Part shown: in pieces, positions 24,225 through 35,700 of the stretch | Layout of the letters: each line of letters opens with the position of its first letter | How positions within the stretch are numbered: position 1 is the stretch's first letter | Origin: Cyanophora paradoxa | Lineage: Eukaryota; Glaucocystophyceae; Cyanophorales; Cyanophoraceae | Direction: 5' to 3' | Length of the DNA: 64,000 bases | Assembly: GCA_004431415.1 (NCBI GenBank) | Contig: QPMI01000143.1 | Coordinates: forward strand, 62,001 to 126,000 | Program-made: the position numbers and the translations under genes | The notes under the pieces: generated by a model | Told to the model about the DNA's origin: nothing | Database searches by the model: none | The model's input: only the letters and a program-made list of their open reading frames with translations

Positions 24225-25867
24225 CGGCTCGAGGCCCACAGGCCGCCGATCGCGAGATGCCCCCCGGCATATGCATGGTGCGCCCTACCCTATACGTACC
24301 GAGCTTCGTGCGCGCGGTTGTCCCCGCTGATCACGACATTTACCCCCGTCCCCGTCGCTCAGCTGCTGGAAGCCCACGCCCTAAGCGTCGGCTTCGCACT
24401 GCAGTGCAGCCTGTAATTTGATCGGGTGCGCCCAGACCCCCCTTAAGCTTCTTCAGCCCTAGGCCTGTACCCCCGCCGCTTTCGAGCGAATTCGAATGAT
24501 ACCCCCGCGACGCGGCTTTGAACCCGCCGGCCGAGTCCCGCGATAGTTAGTTCGAAGTCAGCGTGTGCTACCGTTCCCTGTGTCTTCCCTCTGGACCTCC
24601 TCTGCCTCGCTGCCTCTCCAGATCGATAACAGTTTGACGTTAACGGATCTAGATCCCGGCCCGGATCATCGGATCAACTCTCAGTCTCGCGCGCCCGGTT
24701 CTCGGCTCACCTCCCCTTCCTCCCGCCAGGTCTCCCACCGGACCCCGCGATGAAGCGGCCCGGTACTAGTGGCCCCGGTGTGCACGAGAATGTGGACGTC
24801 AGATGCATATGGCTCCGCGGGGGCCGCAGTGCAGCTTTTCCTTTTTCCTTTTTCCTTTTTGTCTCCCCTCCAGCTTTTTGGTCCCGCATTTCGGCTCGAC
24901 AACCGGCTCTCCGAGGCAGCTCTGGATCTCCTGGACCAGCCACAGCTCGCGGAGTCAGGCCTTGGGGCCCGCCCCTTCTTGGGGGCGGACCCCGCCCCTA
25001 CCGTTCCACTTTCAAGTCTAATTAATAGTTTGATCATCGGATTCGACTTCAGTGACTAGTAGATTTGCTTTAATCCATCGCATCATGGCATCCACAGTGC
25101 GCATGTGCGTGCGCGCACAGCGCCGCGGCGCTCTAGCTCGTGCTTCTTTTCCCTTCATATGCATTCGAATTTTCGAATTCAGCTGCAGATTCGATTCACT
25201 GATTTCCTTCCGGCCCCTTCGTTTCGCGGCCTACAGCTAGCAGCTTGAGACTCATGTGCACGTGTCAGTTTCGAAGTTCAGCTGCAGCTGCGCGTGCGGT
25301 GTATATAGCTAGTTCGAATTCCAAAATGGCATTAATTGTATAATTAGTACTCGTGTACGTACGTGTACGTTTGCGTTTGCAGATCTAGAGATCGCCGAGA
25401 CGATCAATACTGTACTGTACGTGTGCTCGCGATCGTGTGTAATTCTTTGATTTCAGCTTCGCAGTCATGTTCGAGTGCGCGCGCCATCTGCCCCCTGCTC
25501 CCCGGATCTTGACCTGCAAGGCAGCGCGGCACTCTCGAGCTCGCACGTTTTGAAAGCAGATCGCTGAATTTGAAACGTACAAGCGACTCTCACGCTGTAC
25601 AGACAATGAACTAAGGAATTCGATGAAAAGAAGAGAACTGCCTTGAAGCTGGTGGAACACACGCTGTACATAGAATGCTAAAACACTGAGACTGCAGATT
25701 TTCGTGAAGAGGCGAAATTAGGAAACTCGTGGCACCCGCATACTCATCTGGAAGGGCGGCCATGCTGGGGAACCCTTCGGGGAGGACTACGCTATCGTTC
25801 TACGGAAAGGACGCGCGCGCGTCGACTAGAGCACACTCTCCTCCTCCTCGAGCGAGCGGGCTTCACT
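24225..25867. other. Intergenic, no supported gene
   Basis: This is a lower-GC stretch between the small plus-strand gene and the 3' end of the PEPCK gene. It includes a pyrimidine run at 24835-24880 and alternating stretches such as GTACGTACGTGTACGT near 25350. The ORFs are short and resemble nothing I know. Confidence 0.5.
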
Positions 25868-26624
25868 TCAAGCCTTGAGGCGGCGCTCGAGCTCGTCGAT
25901 CTGGCCGAGGATCTCCTTGGGCATCTTGGGCTCGAACTCCTTGAAGTAGGCGCGGAGCTCGTCAATGTTCTCCTGCCACTCGTCCGGCCGCACCGCGAAG
26001 AGCTCCGCCATCGTCGCGTCGGTGACCTCCAGGCCCTCCACGTTGATGTCCGAGGGCTTGGGGTGCAGCCCGATCGCGCTCTCGACGTAGTCGGCCTTGC
26101 CGTTGCAGCGGTCGAAGACCCACGCCATCACGCGCGCGTTGTCCGCGTAGCCGGGCCACAGCCACTCGCCCGCCTCGTTCTTGCGGAACCAGTTGACGGT
26201 GAAGAACTTGGGGAGCTTGGAGGGGTCCTGGGCGGCGGCGCCGAACTCGAGCCAGTGCTTGAAGTAGTCGCCCATGTGGTAGCCGCAGAAGGGCAGCATG
26301 GCGAAGGGGTCGTGGCGCAGCTGGCCGGCCCCGCCGGTGGCCGCGGCGGTCATCTCGGACGAGATGGAGGCGCCCATGTAGACGCCGTGCTTCCAGTTGA
26401 AGGCCTCCGTGATGAGCGGCACGACGCGCGCGCGGCGCCCGCCGAAGAAGACCGCCTCGATCGGCACGCCGGCCGGGTCGTCCCACGCCTCGCGGTCGAA
26501 CACGGGGCACTGCGTCGCCGGCGCGGTGAAGCGGGCGTTCGGGTGCGCCGCCTTCTCGCCGCTCTCGGGCGTCCAGTCGTTGCCGCGCCAGTCGATGAGG
26601 TGCTTCGGCTTCTCGTCGGTGAGG

Positions 26625-26656
<32 letters not shown>

Positions 26657-28678
26657 CGCCACGTTCGTGAAGATGGCGTTGCGGTCGATCGCGCGCATCG
26701 CGTTGTAGTTCGACTTGTCCGACGTGCCCGGCGCCACGCCAAAGAACCCGCACTCGGGGTTGATCGCTGCGCGGCAAGCCGGAGGTCAGCGGTGGAGGAG
26801 AAAGGAAGGGAAGGGACGGGGCCGGGCGCGGCGCACCGCGGAGGGTGCCGTCGGGGCCATACTTGAGCCAGGCGATGTCGTCGCCGACGCACTCGAACTT
26901 CCAGCCCTTGAGCTCCGGCGGGGGCTCGAGCATGGCGAGGTTCGTCTTGCCGCACGCCGACGGGAAGGCGGCGGCCATATACTTCTTCTCGCCCTGCGCC
27001 GCCGCGTCAGCCGCCGCCGGGCGCGCGCGCAGAGGTGGCGGGCGGAGCGGGGCGCGCCTGCGGGTTGGTCACGCTGAGGATGAGCATGTGCTCCGCGAGC
27101 CAGCCGTTCTTGCGGCCCATGTTGCTCGCGATGCGGAGCGCGCTGCGCGAGAGGAAGGCTGTGTCAGCGGAAAGCGGGCGATGAAAAGAAAGGAAGGAAG
27201 AACGAGCGCACAAGCACTTCTTGCCGAGAAGGGCGTTGCCGCCGTAGCCGGAGCCATACGACCAGATAGTGGTCTCCTCGGGGAAGTGCGTGATGTACTT
27301 GTTGTCGTTGTCGCACGGCCAGGGGACGTCCTTCTGGCCCGGCGCGAGCGGGTAGCCGACCGAGTGCAGGCACCTGCGCGCGAGGAAGGGATAAGAAAAG
27401 GAAGAGAGAAATGCGTGCGAATGGCAATTGGGCGCACTTGACGAACTCGCCGTTGCCGAGGGTCTCAACGACATCGTAGCCCATGCGCGTCATGATCTTC
27501 ATGTTCGCCACGACGTACGGTGAGTCCGAGAGCTGCGCAAAACGGGCGTCAGAGGAAAGAAGCGCGGAGAGAAGAAGAACATGCAGCCACCTCCACGCCG
27601 ATGTGCGAGATGTCGCTGCCGAGGGGGCCCATGCTGAACGGGATGACATACATGGTCCGGCCGCGCATGCAGCCAGTGTACAGCTTCGTGAGCTTAGCCT
27701 TCATCTCCTGCGCGCGGCAAGGCATAAGCGCGGCATGGGAAAGGCAGAGGACGAGCCCGCACCGTCGGATCACACCAGTTGTTGGTCGGGCCGGCGTCTT
27801 CCGGGCGCTTCGAGCAGATAAAAGTGTTCTGCTCCACACGTGCGACATCGCCGGGGTCCGAGCGGGCGTAGAACGAGCCCGGGCGCTGAGGGCAGATGTA
27901 CGTCAGGGATCCCGCCGAGCAGGCCGCCAGCGAGGAGCAGCCACGCGCGCAGCGTCACACACCTTGGGGACGGCAGTGAATGTGCCGCCCTTCACCAGCT
28001 GCGAAAGGGGACAAGTAAGTTTTTGAACCGACGAGATCGCGCGGCGAGCTCTAGGCGAGCCCTCCGGGGCGGGACGTGCTTCTAATGCGCATCTACATGC
28101 ACGTAGCTTCACGCAAAAATGCACAAGGCTGCCGCTCACCTCGTTGCACATGAACTCGTACTCGGACTGGGAGCCATCGCAGAGATAGACGCGGTCGGGC
28201 TGCGTCATGGCAGCAGTCTCCAGGATGAACTCCACCAGCTTCTCATTCTTGGTCCACGCCTGCCAAAGCAACCGGGCGTCACGGCGAGAAGGCGAGGACG
28301 GCTTCGCAAGCTGCAACCAACGCACCCGGACGTACTGCTCCAGCGCGGTGGGGGCCGACACCTTGAACTCAACATCGACAGAGCGCTGCCGAAGGGACAA
28401 CCGTCAGGCCGGGGAACAGGCGGGGGCCCGCCCGAACGACCACGCACGCGGGTCTTCCGGGCAACGTCGACATCAGAGGCCTCGCTGCGGACGCTGAACC
28501 TTGTCCTTGCAGAGTAGCTGAACTGAGTCTTGTGCTGGAGGCCAAACTTGGCGCGACCGCCAAAGAATTCGCTCCGCCCAACGGCGGCCGGCCGGTGGAG
28601 GGCGGCGAGCTGGGATGTGACGCTCAGGGAAGCGGCCACCCGGGCCGCTGTGGGCACTGGCGTAATGAACGACGCCAT
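25868..28678 (-). CDS. PCK: Phosphoenolpyruvate carboxykinase, GTP-type, with N-terminal presequence
   Basis: GTP-PEPCK converts oxaloacetate and GTP to phosphoenolpyruvate, GDP and CO2, the committed step of gluconeogenesis. From the ATG at 28678 the protein begins [20 protein letters not shown], an Arg/Ser/Ala-rich presequence suggesting mitochondrial or plastid import. Short exons then give [92 protein letters not shown] and the P-loop [14 protein letters not shown] (about 26940-26980), with the reactive cysteine. After [13 protein letters not shown] comes the long last exon with [66 protein letters not shown] and [19 protein letters not shown], ending at 25868. This follows the GTP family, not the ATP family. 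At least eight introns interrupt it; several show CTGAC before the AG (for example 26765-26835 and 27155-27185). All catalytic motifs I looked for are present. Confidence 0.97.
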
Positions 28679-29190
28679 AATTCTGGAGATAAGGGAATGG
28701 CGGCGCAGGTTGAGCAGAGCCAACTTGCCGCTTTCTGAAGAGGGGTACGAGAGACGGTGAAAAAAGATGAGTCAGCGTCCACGCTTACCGCCTCTTTTTG
28801 AAACAGGCGCTTTCCACGTCCTCGCCCGTCCTCGCTCGCGGGCTCCCTTCTGCGCTGAGTCCAGTGCCGGGCGCGCCGCGTCCCAGCCCGCTTGCCCCGC
28901 CGGCCAGCCCCGCGGCCCTTCGCGGCGGGCCGTACCCGCCGCGGCCCGCGGCAGCTGTGCAGAGCGATCCGATGATCGCAAAACTTCTGAATTCATGTTA
29001 TGATTAAATGTAAAGCTACAGAGCATTTCTCCGGACATTTACAGTAGCTATCAAGACCGTCGGACGCCTGCTAGCTGGCATTCGAATAAAGACTCTGAAA
29101 AGACGGGAACATGAAAGGGAATTCGAGGCAGCTTGTGACGGATAGCCGAGGGCCCGGGGCGGGGCCCCCCGGGGGGCGAAGGGAAGGTCC
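28679..29190. promoter_or_regulatory. Upstream region of PEPCK; no gene
   Basis: About 510 bp lie between the PEPCK start and the 3' end of the LysM gene, both on the minus strand. No coding signal is seen. The PEPCK promoter and the LysM gene's polyadenylation site should both be here, but no clear motif stands out. Confidence 0.45.
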
Positions 29191-32156
29191 TCAGGGGCGG
29201 GGGCGGGACGGGGGCGGGACGGGTACGACGAGAGAGCGACCGAGGTCCATGCGGCGGGGCTCGACCTCGGGGTTGGCGCGCGAGATGCGGGGCCAGCTGG
29301 GGGCGTCCCCGTAGAGCTCCCCAGCGAGGTCCCACATCGTCTACCGGTACCCCGCCGCGTCAGCCGCGGGGGGGGCGCCCTCGCCACGCGCCGCTGGCCG
29401 CACCATGCCCCGCCGGACGCGCACCGCCGCCGGGCCCGTCGCCGGCGTCGGAGGGGCACGCCCGCCGGCACGGGCCCCGCCGGCCGCCCGCGTCCCCCGC
29501 GGCAGCGGAAGGAGGAGGGGAAGCCGGGCGCGGGGAGGGGAGGGGGCGGGGGCGGGGGCGGGGCGGCTGGCCCTGTCTGCGGACTCGGCGACGGGGCCGG
29601 CGGGCGCGGTGAGGCGGGCCGCGGCTGGACGGAGCGCCGGCCGCCGGCTGGGCGGCCGGCGAGGCCGGTCTGAGAGAGGCCGGCCGCGGGCTCGCCGGGG
29701 GGAAGGCGGCCCGCGGCGGACGGGGAGGCCGGCCGCGGGGCGGCCGCCGCTTCGCTGGACTCGGGCGCCGGCTTCGGGGCGGGGAGGCGGGCCGGGGCGA
29801 GGCGGGGCGCGGGGAGGCGGGCGGGAGAGGGGCGGGGAGCGGCTGCCGGGCGGAGGCGGCGGGCGATGGCGGAGCCGGCCCCGATGGAGAGGGTGAAGAC
29901 GAGGCCCACAGAGGCCGCGACGAGGGCGGCGCGGACCATCGCCGACCGCAGGAGCCGGCCCGCGGCCGCCTGGCGCCGGGTGAGCGCCGGCGGGCGGGCG
30001 GCGAGGGCAGGCGGCCCGGCGGGCACGCACGGCGAGCGAGACGACGATGTCCCTCAGGGCGGCCGGGGTACCGAGCTCCCAGCGGGCAGGGCCAGTCTTT
30101 GGGGGACAGGGACCGCGATCGGGGCGAGGCCGAACGGCGGGGCGAGGCCGAACGGCGGGGCGGGGCCGGGGCTGCCGGCGGGCGCGGGCGGCGGGGCGGG
30201 CGCGGGGCTCGGGGTCCGGCCCAGCGCCCTTTGGACGGGCGCCGACGGGCTGCCGGGGGCGACGGGGCGAGGCGGCGACCGAAGGGCGCGGCGCGGGCTC
30301 GACCACGAGAGGCGGGCCGCGGGGCCCGAGCAGGATCTGCCCGGCGGGCGGGGCGGGGCGGGCGGGCGGGGCGTCGCCGGCCCGGCGCGACGAGGGGGGC
30401 GGGGGCGCGAAGGGGAGCGCGAGGGCGAGCGGGAGGGGGAGGAGCGGGGGGTACGTGGCTGCGGGCGCTGGTGGGGAAAACGAGGGCACCCAGAGTCCTT
30501 CGGATCGATGGGGGTAGAGGGCTCGGGCTCGGGCTCGGGCGGGGACGCTGGCTCGGGCTCCGGCTCCGGCTCAGGTGAGGGCGCGGGAGGGGCGAGGGGC
30601 TCGGCGTGGGGACGGGAGGGGCGGTGGGGCGGCGGGGCGGGGGTGGCGGGGGCGGCGGGGCGGAGAGGGCTTAGGAGGAGGGCGGGGTAGGGGAGGGGAG
30701 GCGTCGGGGACGGGGAGGGGACGGGGGCCGCGGAGGCGGCGGCGCCGGCGGGGCCAGAAGAGGGCGTGGAGCGATCCCGGGGCGGGGCGGGCGCGGCGGG
30801 GAGGGCACGGAGGCGCTGCGGCGGCCGAGGAAGCGGTTAAGGTCGAAGGCGGCGGGGGGCCGGCCGACGAGGCCCAGCGGGCTCGGAGGGCGCTCCGGAG
30901 AGGCCCGGGGGGCCACGTGAGGCTCCCGCGGCGACGGCGGCGGCGGCGAGCCGACGAAGCGCGCGGCGGCGTCCGCCGAAGTCCGCGGGGGACGCGCCGC
31001 CGGCCGCTGCGGCTGCGGCGCGCGGCCGCGGGGGGCGCCGGCGACGCCGCGGGGGGCGGGGTGCGGGAGCGGGGGCGGGCGCTGCCTCGGGCCCCTGCGG
31101 CCGCGGCGCTCCGTTGCTACGGGGCAGCGGCCCGTCCGAGGCGAAGCCGCGCGCCTTCGGAGATGCCGACCGGGCCCGAGGCGGCGGCGGCCGCGGCGCG
31201 GGCCCCGACGGCGCTGACGCCTGGCGGGGCGCCCCGAGGATGGTTGGCGGGCCGGCAGGGGGCGCTTGGGAGGGCCGCGGCGGCTGCGCGGGCAGCGGCG
31301 GCGGAGGCGGCGGCGCGGGCCTCGAGGGCGGCTGCGAGCCCGCGCCGGCGAGCCACGGCCAGGTCCTGGGCCACGGCTGCGGGGCGCGTGAGCCGAGCGG
31401 CGCCGACACGGCCCAGATAGCGGAGCAGGCGAGCCGACCTGCTCTCCCTTCTCCTCGTCCTGCTCCGGGCCGGAGCGCATCCGCCGGCTCGGCTTGGCGG
31501 TTCGCGGCTGGCCCATCTCGGCGATCATCGACGTCACCAGCAGCGAGAGAGGCGCCAGCTCCGGATCCTGCGAGGCGAGCGCGGCGCGTGGGCTTCACTC
31601 GGCGTCCGCGGCGGCGGCGGAGCGCTGACCCGCGCGAGGGCGTTCAAAGTTGCGAAGAGGTCCTCGACGTGGAAGTCGAGGGAGGGCAGCTCGGGCGAGT
31701 GGGCGGCGCCATCTCGGTCATCTCGTCCGCGCGCCCGCGCGTCGCCGCGGCCGTCGGGTCCCGCCGACGCCACTATGACCGGCGAGATGGGCGCCGCGTT
31801 CGAAGGCGCGGCCAGGCGCCGGACGAGGAACTGCCTCTTGAACAGGGCGATGCTGTCACCAAGGTGAGCGCCGCAGAATCGCACGCGGCGGGCGGCGGCT
31901 GCCCGTCCAATCAAGCTGATCGCACGCGCGGCCTCCCCGCGGACGCTGAGCAACGACGATTCCGGTCGATGAAATGGGAGAGACGACGCGGAGCCGGGGA
32001 TGGCGCCCAGCGCGAAGGCGGCCGCCATCGCGACTTTGCCGCCACCTTGAGCTTCGAAGTCTCTCTACCGTACCCCGCTCCCCTCCTCCCCCCCCCCAGT
32101 TGCAGATCGCTCTCGAACTGCGCGCATGCGCGCCCCTGCAGCTGCACTATCGACAT
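29191..32156 (-). CDS. Proline-rich single-pass membrane protein with C-terminal LysM domain
   Basis: The end of the gene is clear. An intron at 29341-29403, with CTGAC upstream of its AG, joins VRVRRGM to TMWDLAGELYG, which continues APSWPRISRANPEVEP and RRMDLGRSLVVP. This fits a LysM peptidoglycan/chitin-binding domain, and the stop is TGA at 29191. Upstream lies one membrane segment, MVRAALVAASVGLVFTLSIG (about 29865-29930), followed by a long Pro/Ala/Arg linker. The N-terminal part is very proline-rich (30300-31400) and is preceded by better-looking exons DPELAPLSLLVTSMIAEMG (about 31540), PSLDFHVEDLFATLNALARV (about 31660) and LGDSIALFKRQFLVRRLA (about 31840). The start may be ATG 32156 (MSIVQLQGRACAQFESD). 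LysM normally binds N-acetylglucosamine polymers. The order TM, Pro-rich stalk, C-terminal LysM resembles bacterial cell-wall proteins, but introns show it is a nuclear gene. Exon borders in the proline-rich part are uncertain. Confidence 0.6.
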
Positions 32157-32263
32157 CTGTCTGGTGCCGATTCCTAGAGGGCTATCTCCCTGCTACGCCT
32201 GGCTACATGTACAAGCGAATTCGAAAAAGAGCTCGGCTAGCGCTCAGAAACGGTCGCTGCTAG

Positions 32264-32681
32264 CTAGTACTGGTTGAAGTACGTCGGGTCGTGGTAGGCA
32301 GGGACGTAGGAGGCGCGGCTCCAGACGAGCATCATGTCCGTGCGGTCCTCCTTCCGCCGCCGGCCCTTGGGCGACCCGCCGCCGCCCTCCGTGCCGCCGG
32401 CCCCGGCCGCCGCCTGCGTCTTGGCCTTCGAGCCCTTGGCCTGGGGCAGCGCGTAGGGCGAGACCGAAGGCTTGGTCCGCGGCGGCTCCGGCGGGGGCGA
32501 AGGGGCCGGGCGGGCCGGCGGCGGGATCCGCTTCTGGTGGCGCACCTCCGGCGCAGGCGCCAAAGCCTTCTTGCCGGGCCGCCTCCCCCCCTCCTCGGAC
32601 CCTTCGTCCAGCAGCGCCCGGGTCTCCGGTATCGGCGCGATCGATGGCGCGCTCGCCGTACCCCGCCCGCCGGCCCCGAGC

Positions 32682-32717
<36 letters not shown>

Positions 32718-35700
32718 TGGCGCGGGCCCGGCTGCGGCAGGCTCGGCTCGCTCTGCGCCCGCCCGAGCCCGTGGCCGGCGCCGGGGCCGGGGCCGGGGAC
32801 CGGCGAGGCCGAGCGCCCCTCGCCCTCGGACTCGAAGGACTCCTCCGCGTACCCCTCCTCGCCGCTCGCGGAGGCGCCGCCGGGCCCGGGGGAGGCCGGG
32901 GCCGAGCCCCGCCCCCGGCCCCGGCCCCGCCCCCGCTCCTCATGCTCCTCCGGCTCTTCCGGCTCCTCTGCCGCCCCCTCCTCCTCCTCCAGCCGGCCCA
33001 GAGGCGGCTCGGGCCCCGGCGACGTGGACGGCGCAGCCGCCTCCCGCGGCGGCCGCGGCTCCAGCGACACGTCCGCGGCGGAGAAGCGGTGGGGGTACAG
33101 CTCCTTCGCCAGCCGCTTCCTCGCATCCCGCTGCGGCGGAATAAACAAGCAAACGTGAGCCGGGGGGCGAGCCAGCAGATAAGGGCGCGAAGGGAGCGCA
33201 CCTTCTCCTTGAGGAAGGCGCGCTTCTTCTCCTCCCACTCGCGCTGGCGCTCGGCGCGCCGCCGCTCGTCCCGCGAGAGCATGGAGGGCGGCCGGAAGGG
33301 CGCAGCCGAGCCCGAGGCGGAGCCCGAGCCCGAGCCGACGGAGGGGGCGCTCTGGCTCCGCCGCATGGAGCCCGGGGCGGAGGAGGAGCCGCCGGGCGGC
33401 CCCGGCGGGGGCAGGAGCCGCCCCGGGGCCTCCCCCAGGTCCTCCCCCTCCTCCGACTCCCCGCCCGACTCCTCGCCGCCCTCGGGGCCGGACTCCTTGA
33501 GGGGCGGCATGCGCCGGCGGCTGAAGTTCTCCGAGGGCGTCTCGAGGCCGGCCTGGGTGATCGCCTGCGCGGTCCAGAGCTTGTCGGGGGGCGGCCGCAG
33601 CCCCTCGAAGCGCCGCTCCATCGCCACCCGCCGCGCCTCGTCGATCGCCGTGTACACCCGGTAGCAGTTCCTGCACACCTTGACCTGCGCCCCAGATCGG
33701 ATCAGATCGGATGATCCGATATGATCGGATTTCATCTGATCTGATCTGACCTCGGAGTAGTACATGGCGGGCTTGATCTGCTCCCAGCCGGGCAGGCTCG
33801 TGTAGCAAGCCTCGAGGGGGGGTACGTCGGGCGTCTCGGGGACGACCCGCACGGGGGGGAAGAGCGTCAGCCGCTTCTTCCTCCGCTCCGCCAGCGCGCC
33901 CAGCATCGCCGAGATCGCTGCGGGGCGGCGGCGCGTCAGGGGGTACGGGGTCGGACAGGTCGCGGGGTACAGCGAAAAGCGCGGCGCGCCCTCCTCGTCC
34001 TCGGGGGTGACGAAGGTGCGGTCGGATAGGATGGCCTTGCGGGTGCGGTGCCGGTTGGGGATGGGGCGAACGGTCTCCTGCACGGAGCCGACGACCTTGC
34101 GCTCGCCGGCCCGCCGGCCCGCCGCCGCCGCCTCCTCCGCCTCCTCCTCGTCCTGGTAGTACGCCCTGCCGGACGGCGCTAAGCGCGAGCCGCGAGGCGA
34201 GGAGGGCGAGGGCGGGGCGGGGTAGGGGCGCACGCGGCCGGCTCCTCGCCGTCGTCGGTGGGGGAGGCGAAGCCCGGGCGGGCCCCAGGGTCCAGGATCC
34301 GCCGCACCTGCCCGCCCCGCCCGCGTTAATCCAGCAGGGGCACATCGAAGTGAGCGGGAGAGCGGCGCCCGGGCGGGCGGGCGGACCTTGACCTCCTCGG
34401 CGCGGAGGCGGGCGACCCTGCGGCGGGCGGCGGTGTGGAGCTGGCGCCGCCGGCTCCGCTCCATCCGGTCCAGCACGACGCTCTTGTACAGCACCTGCGC
34501 GCCGGCAGGGCGGCCGGATCAGATCGGATCGCTACAGGGCGGACGGATGAGAGAGAAGGGGAGTGCCTTGTAGTAGCCGGCGTCCTCGTCCTTGCGCTCG
34601 ACGACGGCGCGCTTGATGTTCTCGATGAGCATCAGCAGCTCGTGGTTGGCGACGACGTCCCGCCGCGCCGCCCCCGCCTGCACCGTCTCCACCACCTGCC
34701 CGGGCGCGACGCCGTCAGCCGCGGCCGGCTCTCGCGAGCCTCGCGCCTCGCTCGCTCGCCTGGAGGACGCGGGACTTGCGGAGGCCCTCCTGCTCGGCCT
34801 GCATGTCCACGTCGCAGTAGTCGCCCCGGCAGAAGTTCCGCTGCTCCCGCACCACGGGCGCCGCCCGGCCCCGCAGGATCTCCGAGAGCGGCGCGCCCGG
34901 CCCCGGCGTCCGCATCCGGAACGCCTTCACCTGGATGAACCACCAGTCGCCCCGCTTGTCTGCGGAGAGAGAGAAGGAACCCGATCGATCAGGGGCGACC
35001 TAAGAATGAGAGTGGGAGGCGGCGGGCGGGCCCTTGATCCAGTCGGCGACGAGCTCGTCGAATGGTACGCTGAAGACGGTCTGCTCCATGTGGTGCCGCA
35101 GCGCCCCCGTCAGCTCCTGCAGCTCCGCGTTCGCCTTGCCTGCGGCGGGATGAGACGCGCGAGCGAGCGAGCGAGGGGGCGGGGCGGGGCGGGGCCGGGC
35201 TGAGGCGCGCCGGCGACGGGGATCATGGCGCAGCCGTCGAAGCGCTCGGCGTCGGTGCAGTAGCGGCGGCGCGGGTCCGCCTCGGCGCTCTCCTCGCAGA
35301 GCTCCCGCCCCGAGATCATCCAGGTGAACGACTTGCCGGCCCCGGCGCGCCGGTGCACGCAGCGGGCGACGAAGGGCTTGCCCCCGTTGCTCCAGACGAA
35401 CTTCTGCAGGACCCAGGCCTCCAGCGACGAGACGCTCTCCGAAAAGGCCTTGAGGCCGTTGTAGTCCAGCACCGCCAGCTCGTTCCTCGTGTAGCGCTCC
35501 GAGGCCGGCTTCGCCATCTTCTTCAGCACGGCGACGGGGTACCCCTCCGGCGGCTCCTCCCCCGCGCGGGGCTTGAAGATCCGGTCGGCGATGCCGCGCT
35601 CGTCGATGTGGTCGACGCGGCGGACGCAGCCGTCGGCGCGGGGGGTGTAGAAGAGGGACTGGATGGGCGCCCCCACGTCGTCCGGGTCCGACGAGAGGCC

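Noticed and set aside
29405-31420. Long Gly/Arg/Ala-rich ORFs on the plus strand opposite the LysM gene
   Set aside because: They are antisense to a proline-rich coding region. In such GC-rich DNA, proline codons read in reverse as glycine codons, giving long stop-free frames with no domains.
32332-34494. Reading the whole 720-codon minus ORF as one gene X exon
   Set aside because: It crosses at least two introns, including the GATC-rich 33685-33750, and switches from sensible sequence to Arg-rich shadow frame after SLRALICW.
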